A stretch of 64,000 nucleotides of DNA. It comes from Methyloligella sp. GL2. GTDB taxonomy: Bacteria; Pseudomonadota; Alphaproteobacteria; Rhizobiales; Methyloligellaceae. Made by a program: the position numbers and the translations under genes. Where the stretch lies: contig NZ_CP054476.1 in assembly GCF_013341275.1 (NCBI RefSeq), forward strand, positions 1,935,501 to 1,999,500. Direction: 5' to 3'. Below the pieces are notes generated by a model. The model was given only the letters and a program-made list of their open reading frames with translations. It made no database searches and was not told the DNA's origin. Within the stretch, counting starts at the first letter, position 1. Every line of letters starts with the position of its first letter. Shown in pieces: positions 54,996 to 63,564 of the stretch.

Positions 54996-57305
54996 TCAAA
55001 ACTTGTAGGTGACCTGGCCGAGAACCGTACGACGTACGCCCAGGAAGCAGTCGCCGCGTGCCAGGCAGGTGCTCATATACTTCTCGTCGCCGAGATTGGT
55101 GCCGTTGATCTGATAGCGCCAATGGTCCGTCTCAAAGGACAGCATGGCGTCGTACAGCGTATGAGACGGCGTCTCGATCGTGTCCACACCATCCCAGGAC
55201 GAGCCGACGTAGCGAACACCGCCGCCGACAGCGAAGCCGGAGATACCCATCACCGAGAAGCGATAGGTCGCCCAAGCGGAGGCCTGATGTAGCGGCACGG
55301 AGGCCACCTGATTGCCCTTGTTGTCGCCCTGCGTGATCTCCGCATCGGTGTAGGAGTAACCGGCGATGACATCGAGATTCTTGTTCAAGGTGAAGATGGT
55401 CTCGATCTCGCCACCGCGGGAGCGCGCCTCGCCGAGCTGGATTTGATTGAACGGATTGTTCGGATCGGTGCTCTGACGGTTTTTCTCCGTGATGTCGAAC
55501 AGGGCGGCATTCACGGCGAGTGGCATGCTGTTGGAGCGGTATTTGAAGCCGACCTCCCACTGCTCGCCTTCCAGCGGCTCATAGGGCTGGTTGTAGAAGT
55601 CCAGACCCAGCACGGGTTCGAAGGACTGGATGTAGCTGACATAGGGCGTGAAGCCGTTGTCGAAGGCGTACATCAAGCCGGCGCGATAAGTGGTGGCATC
55701 GTTATTCTCATCGGCCGATCCCTCGGTCGAGTTGGTCACGTCGTCATAGCGGATGCCCAGCACCGTGATCCAGCGCCCGAACTCGATCTGATCCTGTGCA
55801 TAGACGCCGGTCTGGGTCGTCCCGCTTTCCGGTACGTAAGACAGGGGCGGTGGCGTGAAGCCGTTGTTGTAGACCGGGCTGTAAAGATCGAACGGCGTTG
55901 CGACGTAGCCATAGCCCGCGCTGTTGCGCTCGGTGAAGTGGGTGTAGTCCACGCCGGTCAACAGCTTGTGGGTTATCGGCCCGGTGTTGAAGTCGGCGAT
56001 CAGGTTGGTGTCGGAATTGAAGACATGGGTGGTCGGATGGCTGGAATAGCTATAGCGCGTCACGGTCCGCCGTGCCGGATCCAAGAATGGATTGAGCGGG
56101 TTGGAATAGACGTTCGGGTATAATGACCGGTAGTCCACCTTCGTGTGCGTGTAGCGCATGTTCTCGCGGAAGGTGAAAGTGTCGTTCAGCTGGCGGTCGA
56201 ACAGCACCGTGACGGATTGGGTCTCGGTCTTGTACTGATCCCAGCTCGGCTCGCTGGTCATGCGTCCCCAGCGGATCTTACCGTTGGGTCCCTTGAACAG
56301 CGTTCCCTCCCAGGGAAGGAAGGCGGTGGTCGAACCGCTGTCATCCTTCTGGAAGTTGGCCAGGATGGTCAGGTTGGTGCGATCGTCCGGGCGCCAGGTG
56401 ATCGACGGCTGGATCACGTAGCGATCGTAGTCGGTGTAATCGACCTGGGTGTTGCTCTCCCGGGCCACGCCGACCAAGCGATACAGCCACTTGCCGTCCT
56501 TGGTGATCTTGCCCGTGGAGTCACCCTGGACCTGCTTAAAATCGTTGGAGCCATACATCACGCCGATCTCGGTATGGTTCTCTTCCTGAGGCCGTTTGGA
56601 GATCATGTTGATGATGCCGCCAACCGAGCCGGCGCCATAGAGCACCGACGCGGGGCCTTTCAGCACCTCAATACGCTCCAGCGTATACGGGTCGACATTG
56701 CTGTTGTTGTAGTAGCCGTAGAAGCGGCGCAGCCCGTCGAGATACTCCACCGGGGCGACACCGCGCACCAGGGCCGCATCGCCGCGAACGTCGAAGCCAT
56801 AAGCCTCGGCGTAGACGCCCGGCACATAGCGCAAGGCCTGCATCACCGAGGTGGCGGCCTGCTGCTGGATCTGCTCGCTGGTGACGACGGTGATCGATTG
56901 CGGGATCTCATCCAGCGGCGTGTCGGTCTTGATACCCGTGGAGCTGTTCTGAGCAATGAGGCCATCGACCGGACCCCAGGCCGATTCGACGGCCGGCTCG
57001 CTCTGCGCCGCCTCCGTCTGCTCGTTGGATGGGACGGTCGCGGTCGCTCGCACCGGCGTGGCAGTCGGTGTGGGCGGCGCTACGGGCTCGGACGGGGCCT
57101 CGACGGTGATGGCGGGTAGATCGGCGCTCGGCTCGCCGCTACTGCCATCTTGCAGGGCCGCAGGCTGTTCTTGTTCCTGCACGGGCAGCGGTGTCTGCTC
57201 CTGCGCTATGGATTCTTGTGCATAGGCGGAGCTCGCTGGAATCAAGGCAGCCGCAACGGTCAAAACGGCCAGGCGCGATGCCTGCCGCGTAAATTCGCAC
57301 GCCAT
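54996..57305 (-). CDS. TonB-dependent siderophore receptor
   Basis: A 769-residue outer-membrane receptor. A signal peptide (residues 1-29, SAYAQ) is followed by a Pro/Glu/Ala-rich linker (30-115). The plug domain has IPQSITVVTSEQIQQQAATSVMQALRYVPGV, VRGVAPVEYLDGLRRFYGYYNN and ERIEVLKGPASVLYGAGSVGGIINMISKRP. The 22-strand barrel ends VRRTVLGQVTYKF with the terminal Phe. It is closest in pattern to FhuE/FpvA-type ferric-siderophore receptors. ATG 57305 lies behind GGGGGA. With the PepSY gene it forms an iron-import operon, but no clear Fur, Irr or RirA box was found upstream. Confidence 0.92.
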   Translation of the reverse strand: MACEFTRQASRLAVLTVAAALIPASSAYAQESIAQEQTPLPVQEQEQPAALQDGSSGEPSADLPAITVEAPSEPVAPPTPTATPVRATATVPSNEQTEAAQSEPAVESAWGPVDGLIAQNSSTGIKTDTPLDEIPQSITVVTSEQIQQQAATSVMQALRYVPGVYAEAYGFDVRGDAALVRGVAPVEYLDGLRRFYGYYNNSNVDPYTLERIEVLKGPASVLYGAGSVGGIINMISKRPQEENHTEIGVMYGSNDFKQVQGDSTGKITKDGKWLYRLVGVARESNTQVDYTDYDRYVIQPSITWRPDDRTNLTILANFQKDDSGSTTAFLPWEGTLFKGPNGKIRWGRMTSEPSWDQYKTETQSVTVLFDRQLNDTFTFRENMRYTHTKVDYRSLYPNVYSNPLNPFLDPARRTVTRYSYSSHPTTHVFNSDTNLIADFNTGPITHKLLTGVDYTHFTERNSAGYGYVATPFDLYSPVYNNGFTPPPLSYVPESGTTQTGVYAQDQIEFGRWITVLGIRYDDVTNSTEGSADENNDATTYRAGLMYAFDNGFTPYVSYIQSFEPVLGLDFYNQPYEPLEGEQWEVGFKYRSNSMPLAVNAALFDITEKNRQSTDPNNPFNQIQLGEARSRGGEIETIFTLNKNLDVIAGYSYTDAEITQGDNKGNQVASVPLHQASAWATYRFSVMGISGFAVGGGVRYVGSSWDGVDTIETPSHTLYDAMLSFETDHWRYQINGTNLGDEKYMSTCLARGDCFLGVRRTVLGQVTYKF

Positions 57306-57666
57306 ATCAAGGTCCCCCGGTAACTGGCGGTGTTTTCGTTCTTTTATGGCTGGCTACTTGACCGGGTTTTGGCCTTTGGCTTGCGGACGTGGCTGCCTCG
57401 TTATCCCCCGGGCGGCCAATCGTTAACGACTTGGATAGATTTCCTGACTGGAGGAGTCAACATTGTCAGCGGGACGCGGATTGCCATCCTTCGCCCCCTC
57501 GGGGACAGGTCTTGGCGATTTCTTTAGCGCGCTGAAAGAATCTTCCAACGAGCGTCGCTGCAGCAGATAAATCTTCTCAACCCTGGAACGTCGGCGCGAT
57601 TCCGGCAATACTGCGTGCCGTCTTCATGCCTTAGAGAAGCAAGTCTCAATCACGAGAGAATTTTCG
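57306..57666. other. Divergent intergenic region between the TonB receptor and ParA-like genes
   Basis: About 360 nt. It should contain an iron-responsive promoter for the receptor and the promoter of the ParA-like operon. I could not identify a convincing regulatory palindrome or small gene. Confidence 0.5.
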
Positions 57667-58560
57667 ATGGCCGCGAAGATTATAGCTGTGGCGAACATGA
57701 AAGGCGGTGTCGGCAAGACCGCCACCGTCGTCTGTCTCGCCGAGGCGCTGGCCGCCACGGGGGCCCGTGTGCTGGTCATCGACGTGGATGCCCAGGCCAA
57801 TGCCTCCCTCGTTATCGGCGGCGACCATCAGCTCGCCGAACTGATCGAAAACCGCCTAACCATCGACGGCTATCTCGACGACTATTACCTCGGCGAGAAG
57901 AAGCTCACCCTGGCCGACTGCATCATGCCGAAGGCCAGCGATGTGACCCATGGGCCCGACCATCTGGCGATCTCGCTGCTGGCGTCGAGCCCGGAGCTGC
58001 GGCTGCTGGAGCGCGAGATCATGATCGCCCTGACCGAGCGCGGCATCGGGCTGAACGCGGTGATCGGGCGCCTGTCGCGTCTGCTGGAGACCCAGCTTGC
58101 CAAGGTCTCGCGGCGCTACGACTACATTCTGATCGATTGCGCGCCGGGCATTTCGGCGATCACCGAGGCGAGCTTACGTATCGCCGATCTGGTGTTGGTG
58201 CCGACAATCCCGGATTTCCTCTCCACCGCCGGATTGCAGGCCTTCTGCAACAGCGTCTGGAAGGGTTCGCGCTTCGGCAAGGGCGTGGCCAAGGAAGGCG
58301 TGCAGCCGCGGGTGCTGGTGACGCGCCGGCGCGAGACGCGCGAGCATCGCCGCTTCATCGAGGAGATGGCGAATGAGCGCTACAAGCCGGAGCCGGCTTT
58401 CAAGCTGATGAAGACGCAGATCCCGGAGCGCACGAGCATCGCCGAGGCGATGGGCAAGACTGGCAGCGAGCCGACCTTCACCAATAAATGGGGTCCGGAG
58501 GTGGTCCCGATCCTGGAGGCTCTGGCAAAGGAAACCAAGGAGGCCGTCAATGGCACTTAG
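57667..58560 (+). CDS. ParA/MinD-type ATPase
   Basis: A 297-residue ParA-family ATPase. The deviant Walker A is KGGVGKTATVV (residues about 12-22), Walker A' is VIDVDAQANASL and Walker B is YILIDCAPGISAITEAS. Later segments are VPTIPDFLSTAGLQAFCN and PEPAFKLMKTQIPERTSIAEAMG. It has no N-terminal helix-turn-helix as plasmid ParA proteins often do, and no ParB gene or obvious parS cluster is nearby. ATG 57667 follows GAGAGA. It overlaps the next gene by 11 nt, so the two probably form one system; its cargo is unknown. Confidence 0.88.
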   Translation: MAAKIIAVANMKGGVGKTATVVCLAEALAATGARVLVIDVDAQANASLVIGGDHQLAELIENRLTIDGYLDDYYLGEKKLTLADCIMPKASDVTHGPDHLAISLLASSPELRLLEREIMIALTERGIGLNAVIGRLSRLLETQLAKVSRRYDYILIDCAPGISAITEASLRIADLVLVPTIPDFLSTAGLQAFCNSVWKGSRFGKGVAKEGVQPRVLVTRRRETREHRRFIEEMANERYKPEPAFKLMKTQIPERTSIAEAMGKTGSEPTFTNKWGPEVVPILEALAKETKEAVNGT

Positions 58561-58984
58561 CTTGAACGGGATGGCGGTGCTCGGAAAGATTTCCGCCAAT
58601 GCGAAGCTGTTCGGCGACGTCAAGGCTGATGCCGACAAGCAGGCCCGCAGCATGGTGGTGAAGCAGCTGAAGGCCAAGGCCGACGATGTGGATCAGCTTC
58701 GGGCGGTGAAGAAGGCGATCGGCCCGGCCGCTTTCGAGCATATCGTCGATGGGCTTTCGGATAACGACATCAAGTCGATGCTGAACAAGGCCGACAAATA
58801 CAATCCGGCGATGAAGAAGGCGCGGCCTGCGGCACGGCGAGAGCATTTCCGCGAACTAGCCGCGGGCAAGGCGAAGCCGGTGCCGGCGCCCGAGACGCCG
58901 GCGAAGCGTCCGGCCAAGCGGAAACCCCGCCGCACGCTCAATCTGGAATCGATGAAGGCAAAGCCGCGGGCGAAGAAGCGCTAA
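58550..58984 (+). CDS. Small basic partner protein of the ParA-like ATPase
   Basis: A 144-residue protein overlapping the ParA-like gene by 11 nt. The N-terminal 90 residues are predicted helical, with charged repeats (ISANAKLFGDVKADADKQARSMV, then AFEHIVDGLSDNDIKSMLNKAD). The last 50 residues are very basic and Ala/Pro/Lys-rich (PAKRPAKRKPRRTLNLESM then KAKPRAKKR), as expected for a nucleic-acid-binding tail. No family is recognised. It could act as the ParB-like adaptor or the cargo marker. Confidence 0.7.
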   Translation: MALSLNGMAVLGKISANAKLFGDVKADADKQARSMVVKQLKAKADDVDQLRAVKKAIGPAAFEHIVDGLSDNDIKSMLNKADKYNPAMKKARPAARREHFRELAAGKAKPVPAPETPAKRPAKRKPRRTLNLESMKAKPRAKKR

Positions 58985-59016
58985 CCTCTCCGCCCGCCAT
59001 CCCTCGCGGTAGTGCC

Positions 59017-59682
59017 TTACGCTGGCTGTTGCTCCGGCGGCATTTCCTTATTCAGCTGGCGCACGAAGCGGTCAATGATCCGCTGGATCTCGTAATGGCC
59101 GCCGGGCGCCCATTCGCTGAAGAACTCCTCCAGGATAGCTTTGCGCGCTTCGCCCATCTTCCGAAGCATCGCCCTGCCCTCGTCGGTCACGCCTAGGCTT
59201 TCATCGCCTTTGGTGACGAGACCGGCGACCTGTAAATTGGCGAGCGGCCCGGCCAGGCGATTAGGGCTAAGGCGCAAGGCTTCGGGCAGATCGGCCTCGG
59301 TCGCACCGACGATCACCTCCAGGCGCTGCAGCAGCCACATCTCCTGCGGATTCAGGGCGACGCCGGCGCGCTCTGCGAATTGGATATAGGCGAAGGCCTG
59401 GTTTTCCGGCTTGGACAGATTGCGGAAGATCCGGTTGAGGTCGCCGATGGAATTGGCGCTGCGGGGCTCGGGAAAGCCACGATTGCCGCCGCCCCCACCG
59501 CTTTCCGCGGCGCCCATCATCGGATTGGGGCGCCCGCCCTGCATCGCAGGAGCGTTTGCCCGGATCAGCGCCTTGGCGCTCCAGGCTGCATAGAAGCCGA
59601 CGGCTACGACCAGAGCGAGGCTCCAAGTCGAGGGCTGGTGAACCAGGCTGGAAAGCTCGGAAAGCGAAAGCTGCGAAATCAT
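59017..59682 (-). CDS. Membrane-anchored MarR-like winged-helix protein
   Basis: A 221-residue protein. Residues about 16-40 are a hydrophobic helix (TWSLALVVAVGFYAAWSAKALI), followed by a Gly-rich linker (about 50-70). From about residue 83 comes a winged-helix domain resembling MarR: NPQEMWLLQRLEVIVGATEADLPEALRLSPNRLAGPLANLQVAGLVTKGDESLGVTDEGRAMLRKMGEAR in outline. A regulator fused to a membrane anchor is unusual. The start is ATG 59682, with AGG 10 nt upstream. It is convergent with the basic-protein gene. Confidence 0.65.
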   Translation of the reverse strand: MISQLSLSELSSLVHQPSTWSLALVVAVGFYAAWSAKALIRANAPAMQGGRPNPMMGAAESGGGGGNRGFPEPRSANSIGDLNRIFRNLSKPENQAFAYIQFAERAGVALNPQEMWLLQRLEVIVGATEADLPEALRLSPNRLAGPLANLQVAGLVTKGDESLGVTDEGRAMLRKMGEARKAILEEFFSEWAPGGHYEIQRIIDRFVRQLNKEMPPEQQPA

Positions 59683-59751
59683 CGTGCGCGGGCCTCCGAC
59701 CGCTATGGGGTTACGCGACTTGAGCGGGGCTTTTCGACTTGCCTTGCGCCC

Positions 59752-59782
59752 AAATAAAAAGAGCCGTCCATTGGACGGCTCT
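59752..59782 (-). terminator. Intrinsic terminator of the secreted-protein gene at 59819
   Basis: GAGCCGTCC (59761-59769) and GGACGGCTC (59773-59781), with an A-T pair at the base, form a perfect stem around an ATT loop. On the minus strand it is followed by TTTTTATTTG. It lies about 37 nt past the stop of the gene at 59819 and is the clearest intrinsic terminator in the window. Confidence 0.9.
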
Positions 59783-59818
59783 CCAAACACTCAAAAACGA
59801 TCAAGACGCGTGAAGCGC

Positions 59819-60208
59819 TCAACCGCCGATCCGAGCCGTCCCGGATCGTCCGTCGTTGCGGACCCAACGTACGTTGCTGCCCGACTTGGTCAGGCGGTAG
59901 CAGTAGGAGCGGCCATCCATCCAATGGCCCCATTGCTGGCAGAGCTGATCGCCCTTGACCCACCACTTGCCGGTGTCGGATGCGCTCTCGCCGCGGGCGA
60001 AGCTGGCCGCCACGGCACCGAGCGTGCCGGACATGCGCCCGCCGGTGTTGTAGCGGATCGGGATCTCGAAGCCGGAGATGCGCAGATATACGGTCTTGCC
60101 GGAGATCGCCTGGCGAAGCTCGTCGCCGGACAGCGCCGCGTTGGCAGCCATCGCAGGGACGGAAGGAAGGGCGACACAGGCGGCCAAGAGAACTGCCTTG
60201 AGTTTCAT
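59819..60208 (-). CDS. Small secreted protein with SGKTVYLRISGFEIPIRY-type domain
   Basis: A 129-residue protein with a signal peptide (residues 1-21, AMA/AN). The mature part has LSGDELRQAISGKTVYLRISGFEIPIRY, TGGRMSGTLGAVAASFARGESASDTGKWW and QLCQQWGHWMDGRSYCYRLTKSG. This pattern resembles small DUF995-like periplasmic proteins of rhizobia. Two Cys (QLCQQ, SYCYR) could form a disulphide. The function is unknown. It has its own promoter region and a strong terminator, indicating a single-gene unit. Confidence 0.7.
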   Translation of the reverse strand: MKLKAVLLAACVALPSVPAMAANAALSGDELRQAISGKTVYLRISGFEIPIRYNTGGRMSGTLGAVAASFARGESASDTGKWWVKGDQLCQQWGHWMDGRSYCYRLTKSGSNVRWVRNDGRSGTARIGG

Positions 60209-60361
60209 TACTACCCCATGGGATTTCGTCAGATTTGACGTGCTTTTGACTGACGGGATATGGCGCTCAGAAATTGGTCAATTCTGGGCTCGTATAAGGA
60301 GAAGTTGCGGCGCGCCGATTCTTAACCTTACCGGGAAATGAAAACCGGCCGTGGACGGCGG

Positions 60362-61096
60362 CTATTTCTGGTGGCTTCTCTGCCGCCGGCGCCGCGAAGC
60401 CAGCACATTGATGAACTCCACACAGGCGGCGAAGGCCATGGAGGAGTAGATGTAGCCGCGCGGAATATGGAAATCGAGGCCGTCGGCGATCAGCGCCGCG
60501 CCGATCAGGAACAAGAAGGACAGCGCCAGCATCTTGGTGGTCGGGTGGCGCTCGATGAAGGCGGCGACCGGCTCGGAGGCGAAATACATCACCGCGATGG
60601 CGACCGCCACGGCGGCGATCATCACCCCGAGATGATCGGCCATGCCGACGGCGGTGATGATGGAATCCACCGAGAACACGATGTCGATCAGGGCGATCTG
60701 CAGAATGGCCGAGGTCATCGAGCCGGTGATCGCCTTGACGCCCTCATTCGCCTCGTCGGCCTCTTCGATATCGTGATGGATCTCCCGCGTCGCCTTGACG
60801 ATCAGGAACAGACCGCCGGCGATCAGGATCAGATCGCGCCAGGAGAATTCGTAGCCGAAAGCCGTGAAGGCGGGCTTGGTGAAATGCATGAACCAGGCGA
60901 TGCCGGCGAGCATGATCACCCGGAAGACCAGGGCCAGCATGAGCCCGACGCGGCGGGCCATCAGCCGGCGATGCGGCTCCAGCCGCGAGACCATGAGCGA
61001 GATGAAGACGACGTTGTCGATGCCGAGCACGATCTCCATCGCGCTTAGCGCGACAAAGCTCGCCCAGGCATGCGGGTCGGTTAGCCACTCGAACAT
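60362..61096 (-). CDS. TerC family membrane protein (second copy)
   Basis: A 244-residue polytopic protein with about seven helices. The TerC acidic motifs are LSAMEIVLGIDNVVFISLMVSRL near the N-terminus and ALIDIVFSVDSIITAVGMAD in the middle, with Glu/Asp residues in helices. This is the more common TerC subgroup, distinct from the YjbE-type protein at 30194-30892. The likely role is Mn2+ or other metal handling across the inner membrane. ATG 61096 has only a weak ribosome-binding site; TTG 61102 would add two residues. Confidence 0.88.
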   Translation of the reverse strand: MFEWLTDPHAWASFVALSAMEIVLGIDNVVFISLMVSRLEPHRRLMARRVGLMLALVFRVIMLAGIAWFMHFTKPAFTAFGYEFSWRDLILIAGGLFLIVKATREIHHDIEEADEANEGVKAITGSMTSAILQIALIDIVFSVDSIITAVGMADHLGVMIAAVAVAIAVMYFASEPVAAFIERHPTTKMLALSFLFLIGAALIADGLDFHIPRGYIYSSMAFAACVEFINVLASRRRRQRSHQK

Positions 61097-61240
61097 CGTC
61101 AAAGCCGGAAGACACTCATGGATGGTTGCCGCACCGCTAATAATGCAGCCAATGCGTCAGGTCCATGTTGAAGTGGGATCTGGCGGGCGCGTTTCCAGCG
61201 GCCGCGACAAAATGGTAACGGGTGGACGCCGGATCGCGCT

Positions 61241-61618
61241 TCAGAAGCGGCGCTTGACCTTGCCGACGACCCCGACATCCTCGCCGGAATTGAGATCGCT
61301 GCCCGGCTGCATCTTCAGATCCTCGCCCTTCTGGCCGTAAAGCACGTCGAGCCCGAAATCGAGACTCGGCAGCACGCCGAAGCTGAACACCTCGACATCC
61401 TTAGTCGTGCCTGCGTCGTTCGTGGGCGCTGTGGGCGTGCTGAGATCGGCATTGGGCGGCGCCACGGCGAGACCCGGCGCGGCCGGCTTCGCCTTATTCT
61501 CCGGCTGCGGCACCTCGGTGGTCTCAGGCGGTTTCATCTCCTGAAAGGCGCGCGCTGAAGGAGCCCCTGCCAAGAGCAGAAGGAAAGCTCCTGCAATTCC
61601 CAGAACGACCCTGCTCAT
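61241..61618 (-). CDS. Small secreted Pro-rich protein
   Basis: A 125-residue protein with a signal peptide (residues 1-24, PSARA/FQ). A Pro/Glu/Ala-rich middle (PPETTEVPQPENKAKPAAPG) is followed by a C-terminal block VEVFSFGVLPSLDFGLDVLYGQKGEDLKM and a basic end (GVVGKVKRRF). No known domain was recognised. It is probably periplasmic or outer-membrane associated. It lies upstream of the TerC gene on the same strand. Confidence 0.55.
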   Translation of the reverse strand: MSRVVLGIAGAFLLLLAGAPSARAFQEMKPPETTEVPQPENKAKPAAPGLAVAPPNADLSTPTAPTNDAGTTKDVEVFSFGVLPSLDFGLDVLYGQKGEDLKMQPGSDLNSGEDVGVVGKVKRRF

Positions 61619-61818
61619 TTTCCGTTCTCCAGCCTTCAGACTAACACGCCCGATAGGGCAAAACCCTGGCGGAAGCGGGTTACTCGCGGGCTAAACTTGT
61701 CGCATCGGTGCTTTTTCCGGCAAGGCGTTGCATTTGAGCAACGAAAATCGCCGTAAGCTCCCGGCGCTATTGATATTTTTCCGACAGATAGCCGATCGCG
61801 GACTGCGGTGCCAGCGGC

Positions 61819-61847
61819 AAAAAAGAAGCCGCCCCGAGGGGCGGCTT
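61819..61847 (-). terminator. Intrinsic terminator downstream of the porin gene
   Basis: AAGCCGCCCC (61826-61835) and GGGGCGGCTT (61838-61847) form a 10-bp stem with a 2-nt loop. On the minus strand it is followed by CTTTTTT. With the hairpin at 61933-61956 it makes a tandem terminator for the porin transcript. Confidence 0.75.
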
Positions 61848-61932
61848 AGCAGGGACTGCGGCACTCGCATGGAGGCCGCTAAGGAAACTCTATGGTGCGA
61901 CAGTCTTTGCCTGGCCTTCTTCAAGAGAAAGG

Positions 61933-61956
61933 CCGCCGCCCCTTTCGGGGCGGCGG
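61933..61956 (-). terminator. First terminator hairpin after the porin gene
   Basis: CCGCCGCCCC (61933-61942) and GGGGCGGCGG (61947-61956) form a 10-bp stem with a TTTC loop. On the minus strand CCTTTCTCTT follows. It lies about 60 nt past the porin stop. Confidence 0.7.
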
Positions 61957-62015
61957 TGGTCAGGCGAAAGGGGACTGACGCTTTCGCTTTCCAAGAACTA
62001 AGTCGTCGACACCAA

Positions 62016-63227
62016 CTACCAGTCGACCTGGGCACGCATACCCACACCGGTGATCTGGGCGCCGTCATTGGCACCGCCGTCGATCTCCGACTGGTTCACG
62101 TTCAGCATCAGACGGGTGTAGTTGTTGAGGTGCCAGTTCAGGCCGATGAGCCAGGTGTTCTGCTCACCGCAATCGGCGCAGCCACCGTCCGACAGGTCGA
62201 TGACGTCATAGCGGGCAGCGATCTGCCAGGCACCGGGACCGCCCTCGTTGACCGGACGCAGAACCTTGGTGCGGCCGAACTCACCCTCGTCGTAGTTGCG
62301 CATTTCACCGGTGATGAACCAGCTCGCATCGACATACCAACCGTCATAGGTCGGGGAGCCAAGACCGACGGAGGTCGGCGTATCGGCATTCAGCTGCATG
62401 TACTCAGACTGGACCGAGAAGGAGCCCAGCACCGCGGCGAATTCCAGACCCCAGAGGTTGTCGGCATCGGCGATCTCGCCGGTGTCGACGAAGCGGTCGG
62501 TCAGGTGGAAGTCAGCGGCGCGCTGACGGTAACGGTACAGGCCAACCTCGTTCGGGTTGCCGTCGTCACGCTGACGAACGTGGGCACCCAAATGCACGAC
62601 CTTGCGGTCGGTCAGGATCGGGGCGACGGTGACACGAGCGGCGAAGGTGCTGCCCTCGTCATGGGCGTCGTCGTTGATGTTGCCGCTATAAAGACCGGCG
62701 GACGCCGTCCACTGCTCTTCCTTCTTGGAGAGACCGATACCGATCTGACGCTGAAGATCGAAAGCGTCGGTGATGGCGGCACGCTCCATAAAGGTGATGT
62801 AGCGGGAGCTGGTCTGCTCTTCGAGGGAGTTGTAGGTCTTGAACTGACCGATGGTGATGCCGACCGGCAGCGACTTGTACTGCAAGTAGGCGTCGGTCAC
62901 GTCGGTCTCGCCGTCGGCGAAGTCGACCTCGAACTTGTACTTGATGTTGGTGTAGACGACACCCTCGACACCCAGACGGCAGCGACGGCATTCCGTGGCG
63001 TTGACGTCAGGCTCGCCGGTGATCGGCTGGTCCTGGTCGGCGCTGACATAGTCGGTCATCACGCGGCCGCGGACCTTGAACTTGAAAGAGCCATCCTTGC
63101 TGGAAAATTCCGGCGCACCCTTCCACTTCACCTTGAGGTCGAGATCGTCGTCCTCGGCATGCGCCATGGTGGCGCTGGTCGCGAGGATAGCGAGCGCGCT
63201 CACCCCGGCGATTAGAAATCTGTTCAT
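62016..63227 (-). CDS. OprO/OprP-type porin with two CxxC pairs
   Basis: A 403-residue outer-membrane porin. The signal peptide covers residues 1-24 (MAHA/ED). Porin O/P features are WKGAPEFSSKDGSFKFKVRGRVMTDYV, VEGVVYTNIKYKFEVDFADGETDVTDAYLQY, VGITIGQFKTYNSLEEQTSSRYITFMERAAITDAF and a C-terminal strand ending AQVDW. The family is linked to phosphate or pyrophosphate uptake, and in alphaproteobacteria often to general uptake. Two cysteine pairs (C80-C83, TECRRC; C350-C353, GGCADC) are unusual for a porin. ATG 63227 follows GGGGGA. Confidence 0.85.
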   Translation of the reverse strand: MNRFLIAGVSALAILATSATMAHAEDDDLDLKVKWKGAPEFSSKDGSFKFKVRGRVMTDYVSADQDQPITGEPDVNATECRRCRLGVEGVVYTNIKYKFEVDFADGETDVTDAYLQYKSLPVGITIGQFKTYNSLEEQTSSRYITFMERAAITDAFDLQRQIGIGLSKKEEQWTASAGLYSGNINDDAHDEGSTFAARVTVAPILTDRKVVHLGAHVRQRDDGNPNEVGLYRYRQRAADFHLTDRFVDTGEIADADNLWGLEFAAVLGSFSVQSEYMQLNADTPTSVGLGSPTYDGWYVDASWFITGEMRNYDEGEFGRTKVLRPVNEGGPGAWQIAARYDVIDLSDGGCADCGEQNTWLIGLNWHLNNYTRLMLNVNQSEIDGGANDGAQITGVGMRAQVDW

Positions 63228-63457
63228 TTTAAACAGTCCCCCAGTCATAACCCCTGTTCTCCTCTGAAAATGCTCACCCCATTCCGGCAGGGATCTACCG
63301 GCTGGGGCTTCTTTGCTTCCGGCTGGCACGTTCAGACGGCGTTGCACCTTTTCGCGCCAGCGAATGGTTACCGTTCTATTTCCCGGCCAATGACGGGCTT
63401 GTGACACTCAGACGACAGACAGGTTTTCAAAGGGGGACTGTGGCGCAACAAACACAG

Positions 63458-63491
63458 TGCGGCGGAGGCGCGCATCCACGCCTCCGCCGCA
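63458..63491 (-). terminator. Hairpin downstream of modA
   Basis: TGCGGCGGAGGCG (63458-63470) and CGCCTCCGCCGCA (63479-63491) form a 13-bp stem with an 8-nt loop. On the minus strand a T-rich stretch (CTGTGTTTGTTG) follows. It lies about 74 nt past the modA stop and is the only notable structure in the 63228-63564 gap. Confidence 0.6.
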
Positions 63492-63564
63492 TACTGAGAA
63501 AATGGCGGTATTCGCCTGTTTTTATGCGAGATTTACGCGCACGGCTGGCGCGTGCAGGACTGCG

